A DNA stretch of 64,000 bases from Scytalidium lignicola (lineage: Eukaryota; Ascomycota; Leotiomycetes), in contig NCSJ02000164.1 of the NCBI GenBank assembly GCA_002812745.2, forward strand, positions 1-64,000. The letters run 5' to 3'. Shown here one piece after another: positions 12,775 to 23,517 of this stretch (its first letter is position 1; each line of letters starts with the position of its first letter). A program made the translations under genes and the position numbers. The notes under the pieces are model-generated. The model was not told where the DNA came from, searched no databases, and saw nothing but the letters and a program-made list of their open reading frames with translations.

Positions 12775-13791
12775 TCACGCAAACTTCACCCCGTTTCTCA
12801 ACGTCCCTATCTTCGATATCTGGACCTCCATTTTCGTCCCAGGAACCAAATATTTCGGTGGATTCATCCCAGCTCCAACACCTCCTGGCGTACCAGTCAT
12901 GATTACGCTTCCCTTCTGCAAGGTCGTTCCGCTACTTAAATAGGAGATCAAATACGCACAACCAAACAACAAATCCGACACACCCTCCGCCTGTCTCACC
13001 TCTCCATCGACGATGGTCTTCAACTGCAGCTTTGACGGATCCCCAATGAGTGACGGGTTGACCAGACACGGACCGAGAGGCGCAAAAGTGTCGAATCCTT
13101 TGCTGAAACCCCACTGTGGAACTCGGCCTGCCAGTGCGGGGTCTCTTTGCAATTTTCGAGACGAGACGTCGTTTCCACAGGTGTAGGCCGCGACGTACGA
13201 GAGCGCATCGGCTTCAGAGACGTTTTTGCAGTCTCGTTCAATGACGATGCACTTTATTCAGTGGTTAGTTATGTGTGTGGAATTATATGCTGGATTTTTA
13301 AGTTAACTTGGAGAGAAGCTTACCAATTCGCCTTCGTAGTCTGCTTGGTCGTCTTGACAGATTTTAGGAATGATTACATCGGCGTTGTGATCGGTGACGG
13401 TGGTGTTGGGTTTGAAGAAGATGAAGGGAAAGGGCGGTGGTGTTCGTCCAGCTTCCTTGACTGGATATTTATATTAATTATTTTCAACTCTTAAGAAATA
13501 TTTGATATCGGACTCACTGTGCTTTGCATAATTGAGTCCGACGCATCTTAGGATCGGGACTTCTTCTGCAGCCAATGGCCCGAGCAATTGCTTCACCGTG
13601 ACGATTTCATCTGATACCTTGGTTGCCCCCGTAGTGTCATATATGTCTGAACCTACAATCACCTTGGCTTGGAGCTTCGTCTCCGCCGCTGTATCCCCCA
13701 AGTCGAAATCGGGTGACGGGAGGATGGGCTCCCCTCGCAGGACGCGACCGTCAGTTGCTACAAATCGGATTAAACGTTCCCAGACAACCAT
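12775..13791 (-). CDS. Fumarylacetoacetate hydrolase (FAH) family protein
   Basis: Three exons on the minus strand (13791-13518, 13460-13324, 13251-12775) give 295 aa. Introns are 57 and 72 nt. The FAH C-terminal fold is clear: CVGLNYAKH, then FIFFKPNT, DYEGEL (acidic metal ligands), TCGNDVSSRKLQ and IMTGTPGGVG near the end. The family hydrolyses or hydrates C-C bonds of diketo acids (fumarylpyruvate, acylpyruvates, 2-oxohept-3-ene-dioate) or decarboxylates oxaloacetate, with Mg2+. These steps lie late in ring-cleavage pathways, which fits the neighbouring decarboxylase at 11395. About 295 aa is the normal single-domain length. The precise substrate is unknown. Its 5' side faces the metallo-beta-lactamase gene across 1.3 kb, so the two could share a promoter region. 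Confidence 0.9.
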
Positions 13792-15126
13792 TTTGGAGAA
13801 TTTTGACAGTTAATTACTAGAATATCAAAATCAAAAATCAAAAACAAAACGCCTCTTGCATAAGGATTACTTGATTCAAATAGGTTGGGTGGTGCCGGGG
13901 AATGGATGGATACATCGCGTCCATGATCCCGATGGAAACCCGCTGCCCCTCATTGTGATGTTTCCGACATCAGCCACACCGCGTAGATGAACCCGAGAGC
14001 ACCGCCACAGCTGTGAGGGGTAATTAAATGCGGAGACACTTCCGACTCCGGATAAGCTCTCCCTCCGGATGACTGCATCAGCAAAGATTAAAGTTTAAAG
14101 AAGGTTCCCGGGGTCAGGGGCTGTTGGTGGCAAAATTAATGGAAAAAATGATTACTATTTTACATTCTTAACGACTGCAACTACATGACTCCTCAATTCG
14201 ACTTGAAGTTAAATATTTTAAATATTTTTTTCTTCTAAAAATAAACTTACAAGTTCATAATCGTGGTGTTAAACAAATGGGACAGGATCTTACGATCAAT
14301 ACGATAATATTGCTGCGGTTGCAATTGCTATTGAATTTGTGAATTTCAGTGGTCTGATAGCTGGCAACTCTGGCAAGTCAGGAACTTGTACATGGTTATC
14401 TAAAAGCTCTCATTGCTGGGCTAATAATCAACGATCTGAGTAAGTTATAGTAATATTAAGTTAACTATAAATAACGTCAAAGAGAGCATGGCACCGTGTG
14501 CGTACGTACGTACTGTACTGTACAGTATCAACGCATTATACTATATAATGCGGAGAAAGGAGATACTAAGAGGATAATTCATTGTTCATTGTGACGTGCT
14601 TACTCGGATCCGAGAGGCATTGATTAAATTTCACGACTTGCCTTATTTTGGCTTATTGCAGTAATGATGGTCCGGTTCTGTATCCTCTTGCCTCTTTGCC
14701 TCTTCTTGACACATTGCCTCTTCTTAGCCCACGTAGCCCATTGCCCTCTCACATGCTACCCACGGATTTTCGGGCTTTACTTTCGATCTCCGCAACCCTT
14801 CTTCAATCCCGTCCCACAGCTTCCGGGTCCCCACAAAGATATGGCGATAAGTCGTCCAGTTGACTAAGCCCCGATAGCGTTGTTGATCCGGGGATACATA
14901 CGCCTCCGTCCGTCTTAGGCCCGCCAATCGGCTGCACTGATACCACGGCTCCAAGCAGCTACAGGAGGATCAAAGATAGGTTACGGATCTCATGATATGT
15001 TGAAAATGGTTAAAAACTCCGGCTCAGCCATTAATTGGCCTGTAGATGAAGGTCTGATAACCATTTGTATTCATTATACTTTTTCTTGATGATCTATAGG
15101 TTGAATATCATATAAATAAAAATACA
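13792..15126. promoter_or_regulatory. Divergent intergenic region between FAH-family and MBL genes
   Basis: 1.3 kb between two gene starts pointing away from each other, so it carries both promoters. It is AT-rich in the middle, with more GC-rich flanks near 13900-14100 and 14800-14900. A CGTACGTACGTAC run followed by the palindrome TACTGTACAGTA lies at 14516-14527; a longer version of that palindrome occurs at 62767-62784. I see no gene in it. Confidence 0.5.
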
Positions 15127-16089
15127 ATGGTTGATTTCAAGAACCCCCAGAGCTCAGGCACGATTGTTCAGGTCTCTGTCTTACCGACAGGATGGCTATA
15201 CCTTCCAGACACATGGATCTTTGCAGACGGTAAACCAGGTGTGAAGTACTGGTCCCCCGACTTCTCCTTTCTCGTGCGGCATCCTTCTGGAAAGAATGTG
15301 CTCTTTGACCTCGGCATGCGCAAGGTAAACCCTCCTTCGTCTCTTCCGACCTTTATCAATCTCAAATAATGAATATATTACTGATAATTGGAGAAAAAGG
15401 ATTTCGAGAAGATTCCCGTTGCGATCCAAGTCACCTTCCCTATTATCGAACCCTACGTACCTAAAGATGCCTTCGACCTTCTCATGGAAGGACCTGTGCA
15501 CCCACGGGAAATCCACGCTGTGATTCTCAGCCATCTGCACTTCGACCATGTCGGAGACGTGAACCGCTTCCCATACGCTGAGATCATCGCGGGCGCTGGC
15601 GCTCGTGCAGAAGCGGGACCAGGCTGGCCAGAGGCTCAGGCATCCCCCTTCGACAGCAGTGTTCTACTCCATCCTAAATACCGAGAACTACCTGAGTCCG
15701 GCCCAGGTTTCGTAGCCGTAGGAAACTTCCCCAAAGCGTACGACTACTTCGGTGATGGTAGCTTCTATCTTCTCGATGCACCTGGACACATGGCGGGACA
15801 TCAGATGGGTCTTGCACGAACGGGTGAGAATGAGTGGATTGTGATGGGTGGCGACTGCTGTCACCATAATGACCTGGTAGCGAACCCATTGAGGTCTATC
15901 AGTGTAAAGGATGGTCCTGGCGGAGCTGGATCTGGATTCCATAGATTTCCTGATCTCGCCACGTCAACTATTGAGAAATTGAGGGTCATGAGGGCGTATA
16001 GTAATGTGCTGACGGTGTTGGCGCATGATGCTAGTGTGCAAGGAAAGGTGCCATTGTATCCTTACAACGTGAATGGGTGGAATAAATGA
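15127..16089 (+). CDS. Metallo-beta-lactamase-fold hydrolase (lactonase-like)
   Basis: Two exons (15127-15324, 15400-16089; 75-nt intron GTAAAC...AAAAAG) give 295 aa. The zinc motif HxHxDH is seen as SHLHFDH (His111, His113, Asp115, His116), followed by DAPGHMAGH and a late AHD that can supply further ligands. Length and motif spacing resemble the AiiA-like branch of the MBL superfamily, which opens lactone rings. Fungal members are often annotated as quorum-quenching lactonases, but other thioester or lactone substrates are equally possible. No signal peptide, so cytosolic. It shares a divergent promoter region with the FAH-family gene. I am sure of the fold but not of the substrate. Confidence 0.9.
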
Positions 16090-16718
16090 TAATCGTGAAT
16101 GGATAACATGAATGAGAAATGAATACCTTTTTATCTATGTACTTTGCACATAAAAATGTACTATGAACATTATGGAAGAGGAAGGCGAGAATGCGTCTGA
16201 GATGTGTGAATAAGATGTATTGAGTATCTGAATAAATCTCGGCGTCGTACAATTACCAGCTAAATATATGGAGGATTCGCAAATATGTGCAAGACGTATT
16301 ATCCAAACTCAGGTAGTTTCGCTGGTATCAGCCAACTACTGAGCACAAAAAGGGGAAGATCAGAGCTAGGGTATGGTGAATATCTTTATAATTTAGTGTC
16401 AGACATATGCCGCAAATATGACACGGCTTGTCCATACCAATTCCGTCACATAAGACTGCACACTTTTCAATTACCGTAATATAATCGATTACACTCAATA
16501 AGTCACTTCAGTTACCCGTATTTATTCTTTCCACTCCTATTAGTAAACTTTGACAATGACATTAAATGCCAGGTCCCATGTGATTGGCTAAAATATACGT
16601 TATCTCTTTTAGAACTCCGAGTTTTAAATAAGGTTAACAGTATCTTTATATTATTATTTGTTCGCAACTATCCCGTCCTCCGATAAAAGTTGGAGTCACT
16701 ACCATGTGCATACTCTTC

Positions 16719-17198
16719 TTAGCCCCGACGATAGTAGCCTACGTCATATCCAGAAACTTCTCCGGGCATGAACTTTCTCTTTCCATTGAAGTCAATATCA
16801 CCAGCATTTCCACGAAAGACTCCGCTGACCGTTCTCTCTTCCCAAATAGTTACCTCACCACTTCCATCCAAAGGTCTCCCTGTATCATCCTCTGTTCCGC
16901 GCCATTGGAACCCCATTGGAGTGTTATGCACAAGTCCGTCAGGAGACAAGCTTAGGAGGAGATATTCATCCACTATGCCAACATCAAAATGTCCCCAGAC
17001 CCTTTTTTGCTGCTTATCAACGTGAAAGTGAATAGTCAAACCTTGAGACTTACTAGGCCAGTCACCTTCATCTGCTTCGCTAGTAATGTTGAAAATTCCT
17101 GTAACAGACCTCACAAATTTGTATTGGTCGTCTTCAGTCCGTTCTTGAGATGTGGTAGATGATGAAGGTTTTGGTGGTAAATTCGCTACTCTCATCAT
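16719..17198 (-). CDS. Small conserved hypothetical protein (159 aa)
   Basis: A single exon starting MMRVAN. I do not recognise a named domain. The sequence has the look of a fungal family of small beta-rich unknowns with a VWGHFDVG segment in the middle and FQWRG towards the C-terminus. The first ~25 residues are low-complexity (proline/serine-rich). A WG-x2-(D/E)-x-G segment also occurs in the small gene at 25435-25935. No signal peptide or membrane segment. The start could be either of the two adjacent methionines. Confidence 0.6.
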   Translation of the reverse strand: MMRVANLPPKPSSSTTSQERTEDDQYKFVRSVTGIFNITSEADEGDWPSKSQGLTIHFHVDKQQKRVWGHFDVGIVDEYLLLSLSPDGLVHNTPMGFQWRGTEDDTGRPLDGSGEVTIWEERTVSGVFRGNAGDIDFNGKRKFMPGEVSGYDVGYYRRG

Positions 17199-17936
17199 TT
17201 GGCTTATTATCTAATTCGGGGTAAATGATCGTGGTACTTCTTCTTCTGCAAATATGTTGTGATCGTTCTAATCGTCAATGACATCCTAGATAGAAAGCGA
17301 CACAAGTGGAGGCCCGAATGGTGTCTTCCCGTGGAATTCACAACAACAACAGAACCTCAAACGCCAGCAGTGGGAGGAACAGCAACGCGAAATGCAGCAG
17401 GCGAACATGCAGGCCCAGGTGCAAAGGCAGATACGACAAGAGAACATACGCCAGCAACAACTTACGCAGCGAGAGCGTCAGTTTGAAATGAGAGAGCAGC
17501 GTTTGGAGTAGGAGGTGAGATGTAACATGGGACAGAGGAGGTTTTGATGTTTGGTGAACATGTCATGCTTAGCTTGCGTTTGCTTCTCAGACAGTTCGAA
17601 TGTTAGGATGTTTAAAGACTAATAAGAAAGTTTTACATGAATAAAGATAGAAAGAAGTTACTCATAACCTATTTCTTAATTCTTTTTTATATATTATAAT
17701 TATTATTTTGAAATGTTTTTCATTTTGTCTGTACACTAAGTTCTCTTAATTAAATCTGTAAAAGTAAGTTTTAAAGTATAACATCGAGGTCAAAGCACGA
17801 TATTCAAAGAGAGTTTACCGAAACAGAGTTTCAAAGCTTAAATCATTATTAATTCTTATTATTACTTCCAGCCAGCCTAGTAATAGTAGACCTAACTAAA
17901 GTAGTATGATCCAAAACCAGGCTATATCATCTTACA
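17199..17936. other. Intergenic, AT-rich, with a Q-rich coding relic
   Basis: Between the small hypothetical gene and the 3' end of the RNA-dependent RNA polymerase gene. Apart from the Q-rich frame at 17293-17511, it is AT-rich (17600-17900) with no gene that I can see. Confidence 0.5.
17293..17511 (+). pseudogene. Possible relic exon of a glutamine-rich coiled-coil protein
   Basis: The plus-strand frame closing at the TAG at 17509-17511 encodes a strikingly Q/R/E-rich helix: WNSQQQQ, then repeated patterns such as QQREMQQ and RQQQLTQRERQF. Such a biased composition is unlikely by chance and looks like the C-terminus of a coiled-coil protein. The frame is closed upstream at 17287-17289 (TAG), exactly where a splice acceptor could sit, but I find no upstream exon. 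It may be the last exon of an unresolved gene or a truncated relic. Confidence 0.3.
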
Positions 17937-20900
17937 TCAATTATCGTAGTCATAAGAATCCAAGTCAAAGTCACTTCCGAATTCACCATTATCATCATTC
18001 TCAAAACCACCAACTTCATCCACAACCAGCTCCTCTTCCTTCTCAAACACAACTTTCCCTGCCTTCAAAATAACAGCCATACGATTACTTAGCGGGCTAA
18101 GACCTTCCTTCATAGCTTTCATGAAGGCAAGTTGTTTTCCGCACATCCACCAGGGAAAGTTACCATTAGGATACTTTTTATATGTAACAGAAGCTTTTAA
18201 CAAGGTCCAGGATCCAAACTCTTCGCTTAGTAAACCGATGTCAGGAAATAAACTGCTCTCCTTAAGGATGTTGATATCCTCTTCATTTGGGGAAATACGA
18301 TGCCACAGTGTGTAGCATTCAAGAACGCATTCCTGAAACTTGTTCTTTCTATTTTTTCTGCTGCAAGCAATACTCCAAGCCTGCTTCACGTTGTTGATAT
18401 CATCTTTTAATTTCATATAGACCTCTTTGCATGCCCCATCCGTCTTTGAACGCCGCTCAAAGTCTTCGGCTAAAATAGTGAGGTCCTTATCGTAGGGGTC
18501 TTCTTTGTGTATAGTTTTTTTTATTTTCCTTTCGGATTCCCTGACCGTTTCTATAATTACATCGTTTAGATACCTGACAATATTGTCCTTGTTGGACTGG
18601 GTCCTGGAAAGCTCTTTATTGATTTCCTTCTTCATTTTATTCCAAGAATCTTCAGTTAGTATATCGCCTTGTTTAGCCGCGTCAACAAGTTTACTGCACA
18701 ACAAGCCCAATCGCAACGAGGCACGTGAATCAAGCGGCTCATTAGCTTGAGTAATGTTCTTTTTGAAATTCGTGCATATACCAAGGAAGTTTAATTTCGT
18801 GTTGAATATGCAACTGCGCTCAAGAAACACCTGTACGGGATCCGCGTGGCCCTCGGATAGTATATCCTCGTAAGTAGCTTTATCCTTGGTCAGATAGCCT
18901 TCCTTATAAAAGTCTATGTGCCCAGGCTCTGGCTTGTTTTGAAAGTTGTTGACTATGTTCTCATCCCAACATATCCAACAACGATCGCCGTCGTAGTCGC
19001 CGCCACTCAGTTTGTCTGCTAGGGGCCTGGAGCCCTTACGTGAGAAGAGTGTTACATCTTTGATATCCTTGAGTTGCGGAATATAGCGTGCTTTGACCTT
19101 TTGAATATCACTCGGTAAATGAGCTGGCGATCTGGAGACGAGAATATCTTTTCCGTCTAAGAAAAGCAGACTCTCACCAGTTATCTCTTCAATAAAGGGT
19201 CTCGAAAAGGTAAGATGGACCTCATCCTCCTTTAGCTGCCCAGAAAAATCTACCCCTATGAAGGTATTTGTGGATTTTGGGACGATAATATGAAACTTGT
19301 CCTTGAGACTTTGGAGTTTCCTGCTGAACATTTTCTGAACGCGATCCTCGATGAATTCTAATTTATTCGGAAGAAATCCAGCATCAAGAAGCATATTTAT
19401 CTGATCACTGTATTCTTCTGGTAAGCCACCAAGGTAGCATATGGCCGTAGACTCTTTCTGTCTATTTCCCGATTCTATTTGGACCCACCTCCGCAACTTC
19501 TGAGGGCTTTCGCGAGCATCGTTGACCTGTTCTACTCTAAATCGAAGTTCATCTTTAAGTATTGTCGCAAGGATTTGCCTCATGATCTGAGGCGTGGTTT
19601 CTCCATGATCAAGTACTGCAATGAATTGTTCATTCACACGGGCAGGCCTGCACGGTGTGGATGTTGTTGACACTTCAAAGGTACGATGAGCTGGATCATA
19701 TTCAACACTTGGGTCACGCTTCCATTTCGTTTGAGACCCGTATATCTTAATCCATATCCCACTAGAACCGTTATTTTCGGTGTCAAGCAACCAGAGACCT
19801 TTCGCACCACCAATTCGACCCTGGAATGCACTTGGTAGCTCATGCAAACCTAACTTATCTCGGATTGCGATGGCCATTTTTCGTGACATGCGGCCACAAC
19901 CGTCATTCATGACGAGTTTGGATTCGATATCAGGTTTAAGGTCATCCAAGTCTTCAATTTCATTGGGTTCTAGCGTAATAGTTTCCCTTGTCCTTGACTG
20001 TCCTGTGTAAATGTCAGTACCTATTCACAAATAATCTTTTACTAAGGCTTACCTAGAGAGATTCGACTGAAAAGCTTCAAATACGACTGTTCCTGGTTTT
20101 CTTCTAAAGGGATCAACCACCGTAACATCTCGCCTAGTTTCATATTCTTATGGTCGAACCGTGATGTATCAAAATCTGGACTTTGTGTAGCAAAGAAAAA
20201 GTGGTCATGGAGGTAAATCTTTCTCTCCTCTCTATACATATTGTTCTCAACTACTTCTATTGTAGGGTCGTCTCTTGGAGTAACGGAAAACCATTGCCAA
20301 GTCCTGTTGAGAAAAGAATGCTGTGACCGCGAAATCCATTTTATAAGCCGGCTATGAATTTGGTTTTCAGTGGCAGTGGCATTCTTGAAATCGATTTTCG
20401 GGGAAGGGACACCAATAGTCAGAAAGCGATCTGCTCCAAATTTCCTACTCAATCGTGATTGTAATTCCAACTTCAAGGGATCAAATTCAATAACGATCTT
20501 GTTCTTTTTAATGGTGAGCGTAGCTGTGATGCATATTCCAAAAGGTGATTTTGTCTTCTCCTTTGCAATTGCCGCTGCCCATACTTTTGAGCTTGTGCGT
20601 TCCGGTAACTTCTTTCCTTTGAGTGCTGGAAGATCTTTAAGACAGCTCCAGAAATCATTGTAATCTTTAAAGCTTGGTAGTGTCAAGTTTTGAGGAATGG
20701 TCACCTTGGCATGCGCAAAGATACGGATGACTTCATATCGAACATAGAATGGGGTATTTTTCAAGAAAGCCGGTAATGTAGCTAGTAGTTATCAGCGGTC
20801 AATGAACAAAATAGATAGAAGCAGCATATTCATCCAAACTTACGGAAAGCTTCTTCAAACGGATCTAACTTCTCGACTTCAGGTTTAACAGGTAATGGAA

Positions 20901-21894
20901 GGTCATACTCCTCGTCAAGAACTGTGCTTCCATATGAAGTCTCGTTGTCCGAGAATCTATCCACGTCGTCGACGAATGGTGCAGATTGGAATGAATTATA
21001 ACCTGAATCCACTACATAATCTCTGGCGATTGCTTTCTGCGAGAAAGATTCATGTTCTTCAGAGAGACTGTCTTCAGGGGCAGTTGAATAGCTGCTTGAG
21101 GATGAAGTAGAGGGAGAGCGTGGTTCCAATTCTGATTGGTAAAGAGTCGGACGCGATGGTGCTATATCTACATTTAATAATGTAAGAGCAGGTGGTATGA
21201 CTAGAGAAGTAGCAGTCGATTGTTGATCAGGTTCTGGAGATGAGAGAGACTGTTCATTGGCGCTTGCGTATGCCGATCTAGCATCCAGGCTAGGCCTAAA
21301 ATTGCCTTGGTCATTGCCATCATGCTCCCGATCCGACGATGAGTGGATTTCCTTTTGTCGAAAAACAAGAGGAGCTATGTCTCCATCCACCGCCGATAGG
21401 ATTGCTTGATGTCCTAAATCGAGTTGTGTTGAGCTGCTACTGGGACTTACATCTTGTTGATGATGGCCAATGCTTAGACGGCCCTTTAAGATCCGGTCGT
21501 AATGTGGTTTCAAAATGGAAAGCAACAGATGAAGCAGCTTCTGCCGCCGAGAGGTGGCTAGTGCTGTATCACGATCTAAAAGAGACAGAGCTGATGGTGA
21601 TTCTCCCTCAATATTACTCTGACCTAACAGTAACCTTGTCGCCCTAGTCCCAAAGACTTCCAGACACTCTTCAAGACAGTCTCTGTCTTTGAAAAATAGA
21701 AACCTGATGCTAGAGATGCACCTGGCCGCGGTTTCTCCACCTTCATTTAGTATCCGGCTCTGACGGGCTTGAGGTGAGAGCTTCACAGTGTCAAGCTTCA
21801 GGCCTAGGTCCCATTTTCTAGAGAAGTCATTGACCAATTGAACCAAGTCTACATCACTCCGCCTAGACGGGGTGCTTGGTGAACTTGTCGCCAT
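17937..21894 (-). CDS. Cellular RNA-dependent RNA polymerase (RNA silencing)
   Basis: Three exons (21894-20844, 20781-20053, 20002-17937) with introns of 62 and 50 nt give 1281 aa. The catalytic motif of eukaryotic RdRPs is intact: SGGDYDGD, with DYDGD at about aa 929-933, followed by WICWDE. The preceding RSPAHLPSDIQKV and the earlier GxKG and R-rich segments fit the RdRP core. The first ~350 aa are serine-rich and probably disordered. The last ~35 residues are acidic. These enzymes copy aberrant single-stranded RNA into dsRNA, feeding Dicer and Argonaute in quelling or meiotic silencing, and so help restrain transposons and mycoviruses. I did not assign it to the QDE-1, SAD-1 or Rrp3 clade. 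No stop interrupts the frame, so it looks functional. The start was chosen as the first in-frame ATG of the long serine-rich exon. Confidence 0.92.
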
Positions 21895-23517
21895 TATTCT
21901 GCTATCTTCTGGAAAGTGGAGAAAGAGGTGATCGCAAATATGAGGCTGTAAATAAGACGGTAAAATCAGTCAGAGAGGCAGTATCAATGTTGCGACAAAT
22001 GATTTCACCTTTACTAGAATGACGCTGTCTCTCGCGGGAAAAGACAACGTGCCATTATTACACTAATATTTATTGTTCGACATGATGCCGTTTCTATTGA
22101 AGTATTAGGGATTCTATCTGAAACGAAATAAAAGTTGTCATATTTTCGCTAGCGAGACACTGGATCCCTTGTTTCCGACAAGGAGCGTTTGTTTGCTCAT
22201 AGACCTAATCAACTAAACCTAAAATTCAACTCTTAAAATTCGTTACTCCTAATATAAAATAATTATTTTTAATGTTAATTAATTTCTCTGATTTTAGCAC
22301 CATATCTTTATAGTATTGAAGCATGTCTCCGGTTTGAGCACTCGGCTCTCAGCGAATGTAAGTGTTGGTAGAATAGTGGTTACGTACACGTGATATTCAC
22401 GTGCCCCTGTAAGCTAGTCCCGATTAGGTAGTGGGAACGAGCGAAGCTCCTACAGCTTCGCCCTCCCACCCCTAATCGTACAACAACCATGGAATAGCAC
22501 AACGAGTATATTACGTATAATTGCGTACCGTACTTCGTGCTACAGGTGAACCGACAGTAAGCATCCTTAAACCCTAATTTCAATTAATACAGATATACAC
22601 GACGTAAGATTTAGATAGTTAGATCTTGATTCGATGTGATTCTCCCATATCATGTGTTTTGTCGAAACATAGGTAGATAATAGTATGGCTATTTGTATGG
22701 AGGGCCTCGAAAGAATGAACAGCCTTGAGGGTATAGCAAGCCGGAGAACGTAGAGAATTTTGAGAATATAATGAGGCTTTAAAAATTCATGAGAATGTGT
22801 ATCAAGGATTGTACTAATCAATTCGCTTTGCCTTTTCAAAGAATCATTTTTGTTTTCCTTTCTGTGCTCTCTAGTCTATAATATCGACCAAGGTTTTCTA
22901 CTATTTCGCGTTCTAGTTAGAGATATACTTCATAACATTAACACTTGAGAAAATACGTAGCCATATCTTCAAGACGCGCGGCTACAGTTCCAACCAGGTC
23001 CATTATGGTTGGAAGCCCTAATATATGAAACGAGTAAGTAAGACTAAACGTCATATTAAACCAGGAGCTGTCTGTTCCTGCAGCTAATAATAAGATCAAA
23101 TGCATCAAGTAAAACAGCTATGAGCAAGCGAGAAAGAAGTAAAATGTATGTACTAAAAGTACATTCACAAGATTAAATTTCCGTTATTATATTACCTCGT
23201 TCCAGTCATGAATAAAAAAAAAATACGCCACCCATATCTTTACAGCAGTTGATAAACGTTAAGTTCCTAATGCCAGCATTATGGCGACGTTGCCGCCCAT
23301 TCAGAAGTTCATATAATCAGCCAATTGGGAATGTTTCCAGCATGCCCTTAGAAAATTCCATGGCCTGTCGCATAATCTCTATCCAATCCAATTACGCATC
23401 AGATACAGCCCGTAAAAATATCCAGAAACCAAGAATTGTTACCCAAAAGCTTTGCAAATGACAAAGCTTCTACAATAATCCAAATGTGAACTTTTCACAT
23501 TTTTCAAACATCGAATC
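21895..23517. other. Intergenic region with LTR fragment
   Basis: 1.6 kb between the RdRP start and the 3' end of the glycosyltransferase-like gene. It contains the LTR-end fragment at 22363-22435 and AT-rich sequence. Next to the RdRP it should include that gene's promoter. No gene recognised. Confidence 0.55.
22363..22435 (+). repeat. LTR-end fragment, copy B
   Basis: Starts TGTTGGTAG at 22363. About 50 nt further in lies the block AGCTAGTCCCGATTAGGTAG, continuing to 22435. This block matches copy A (7855-7832 on the minus strand) over 24 nt with one mismatch. The two copies therefore belong to one element family in opposite orientation. Between edge and block both have CACGTG. The far end is not defined, and no polymerase or integrase coding is visible around it. 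A solo-LTR relic is most likely. Confidence 0.5.
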
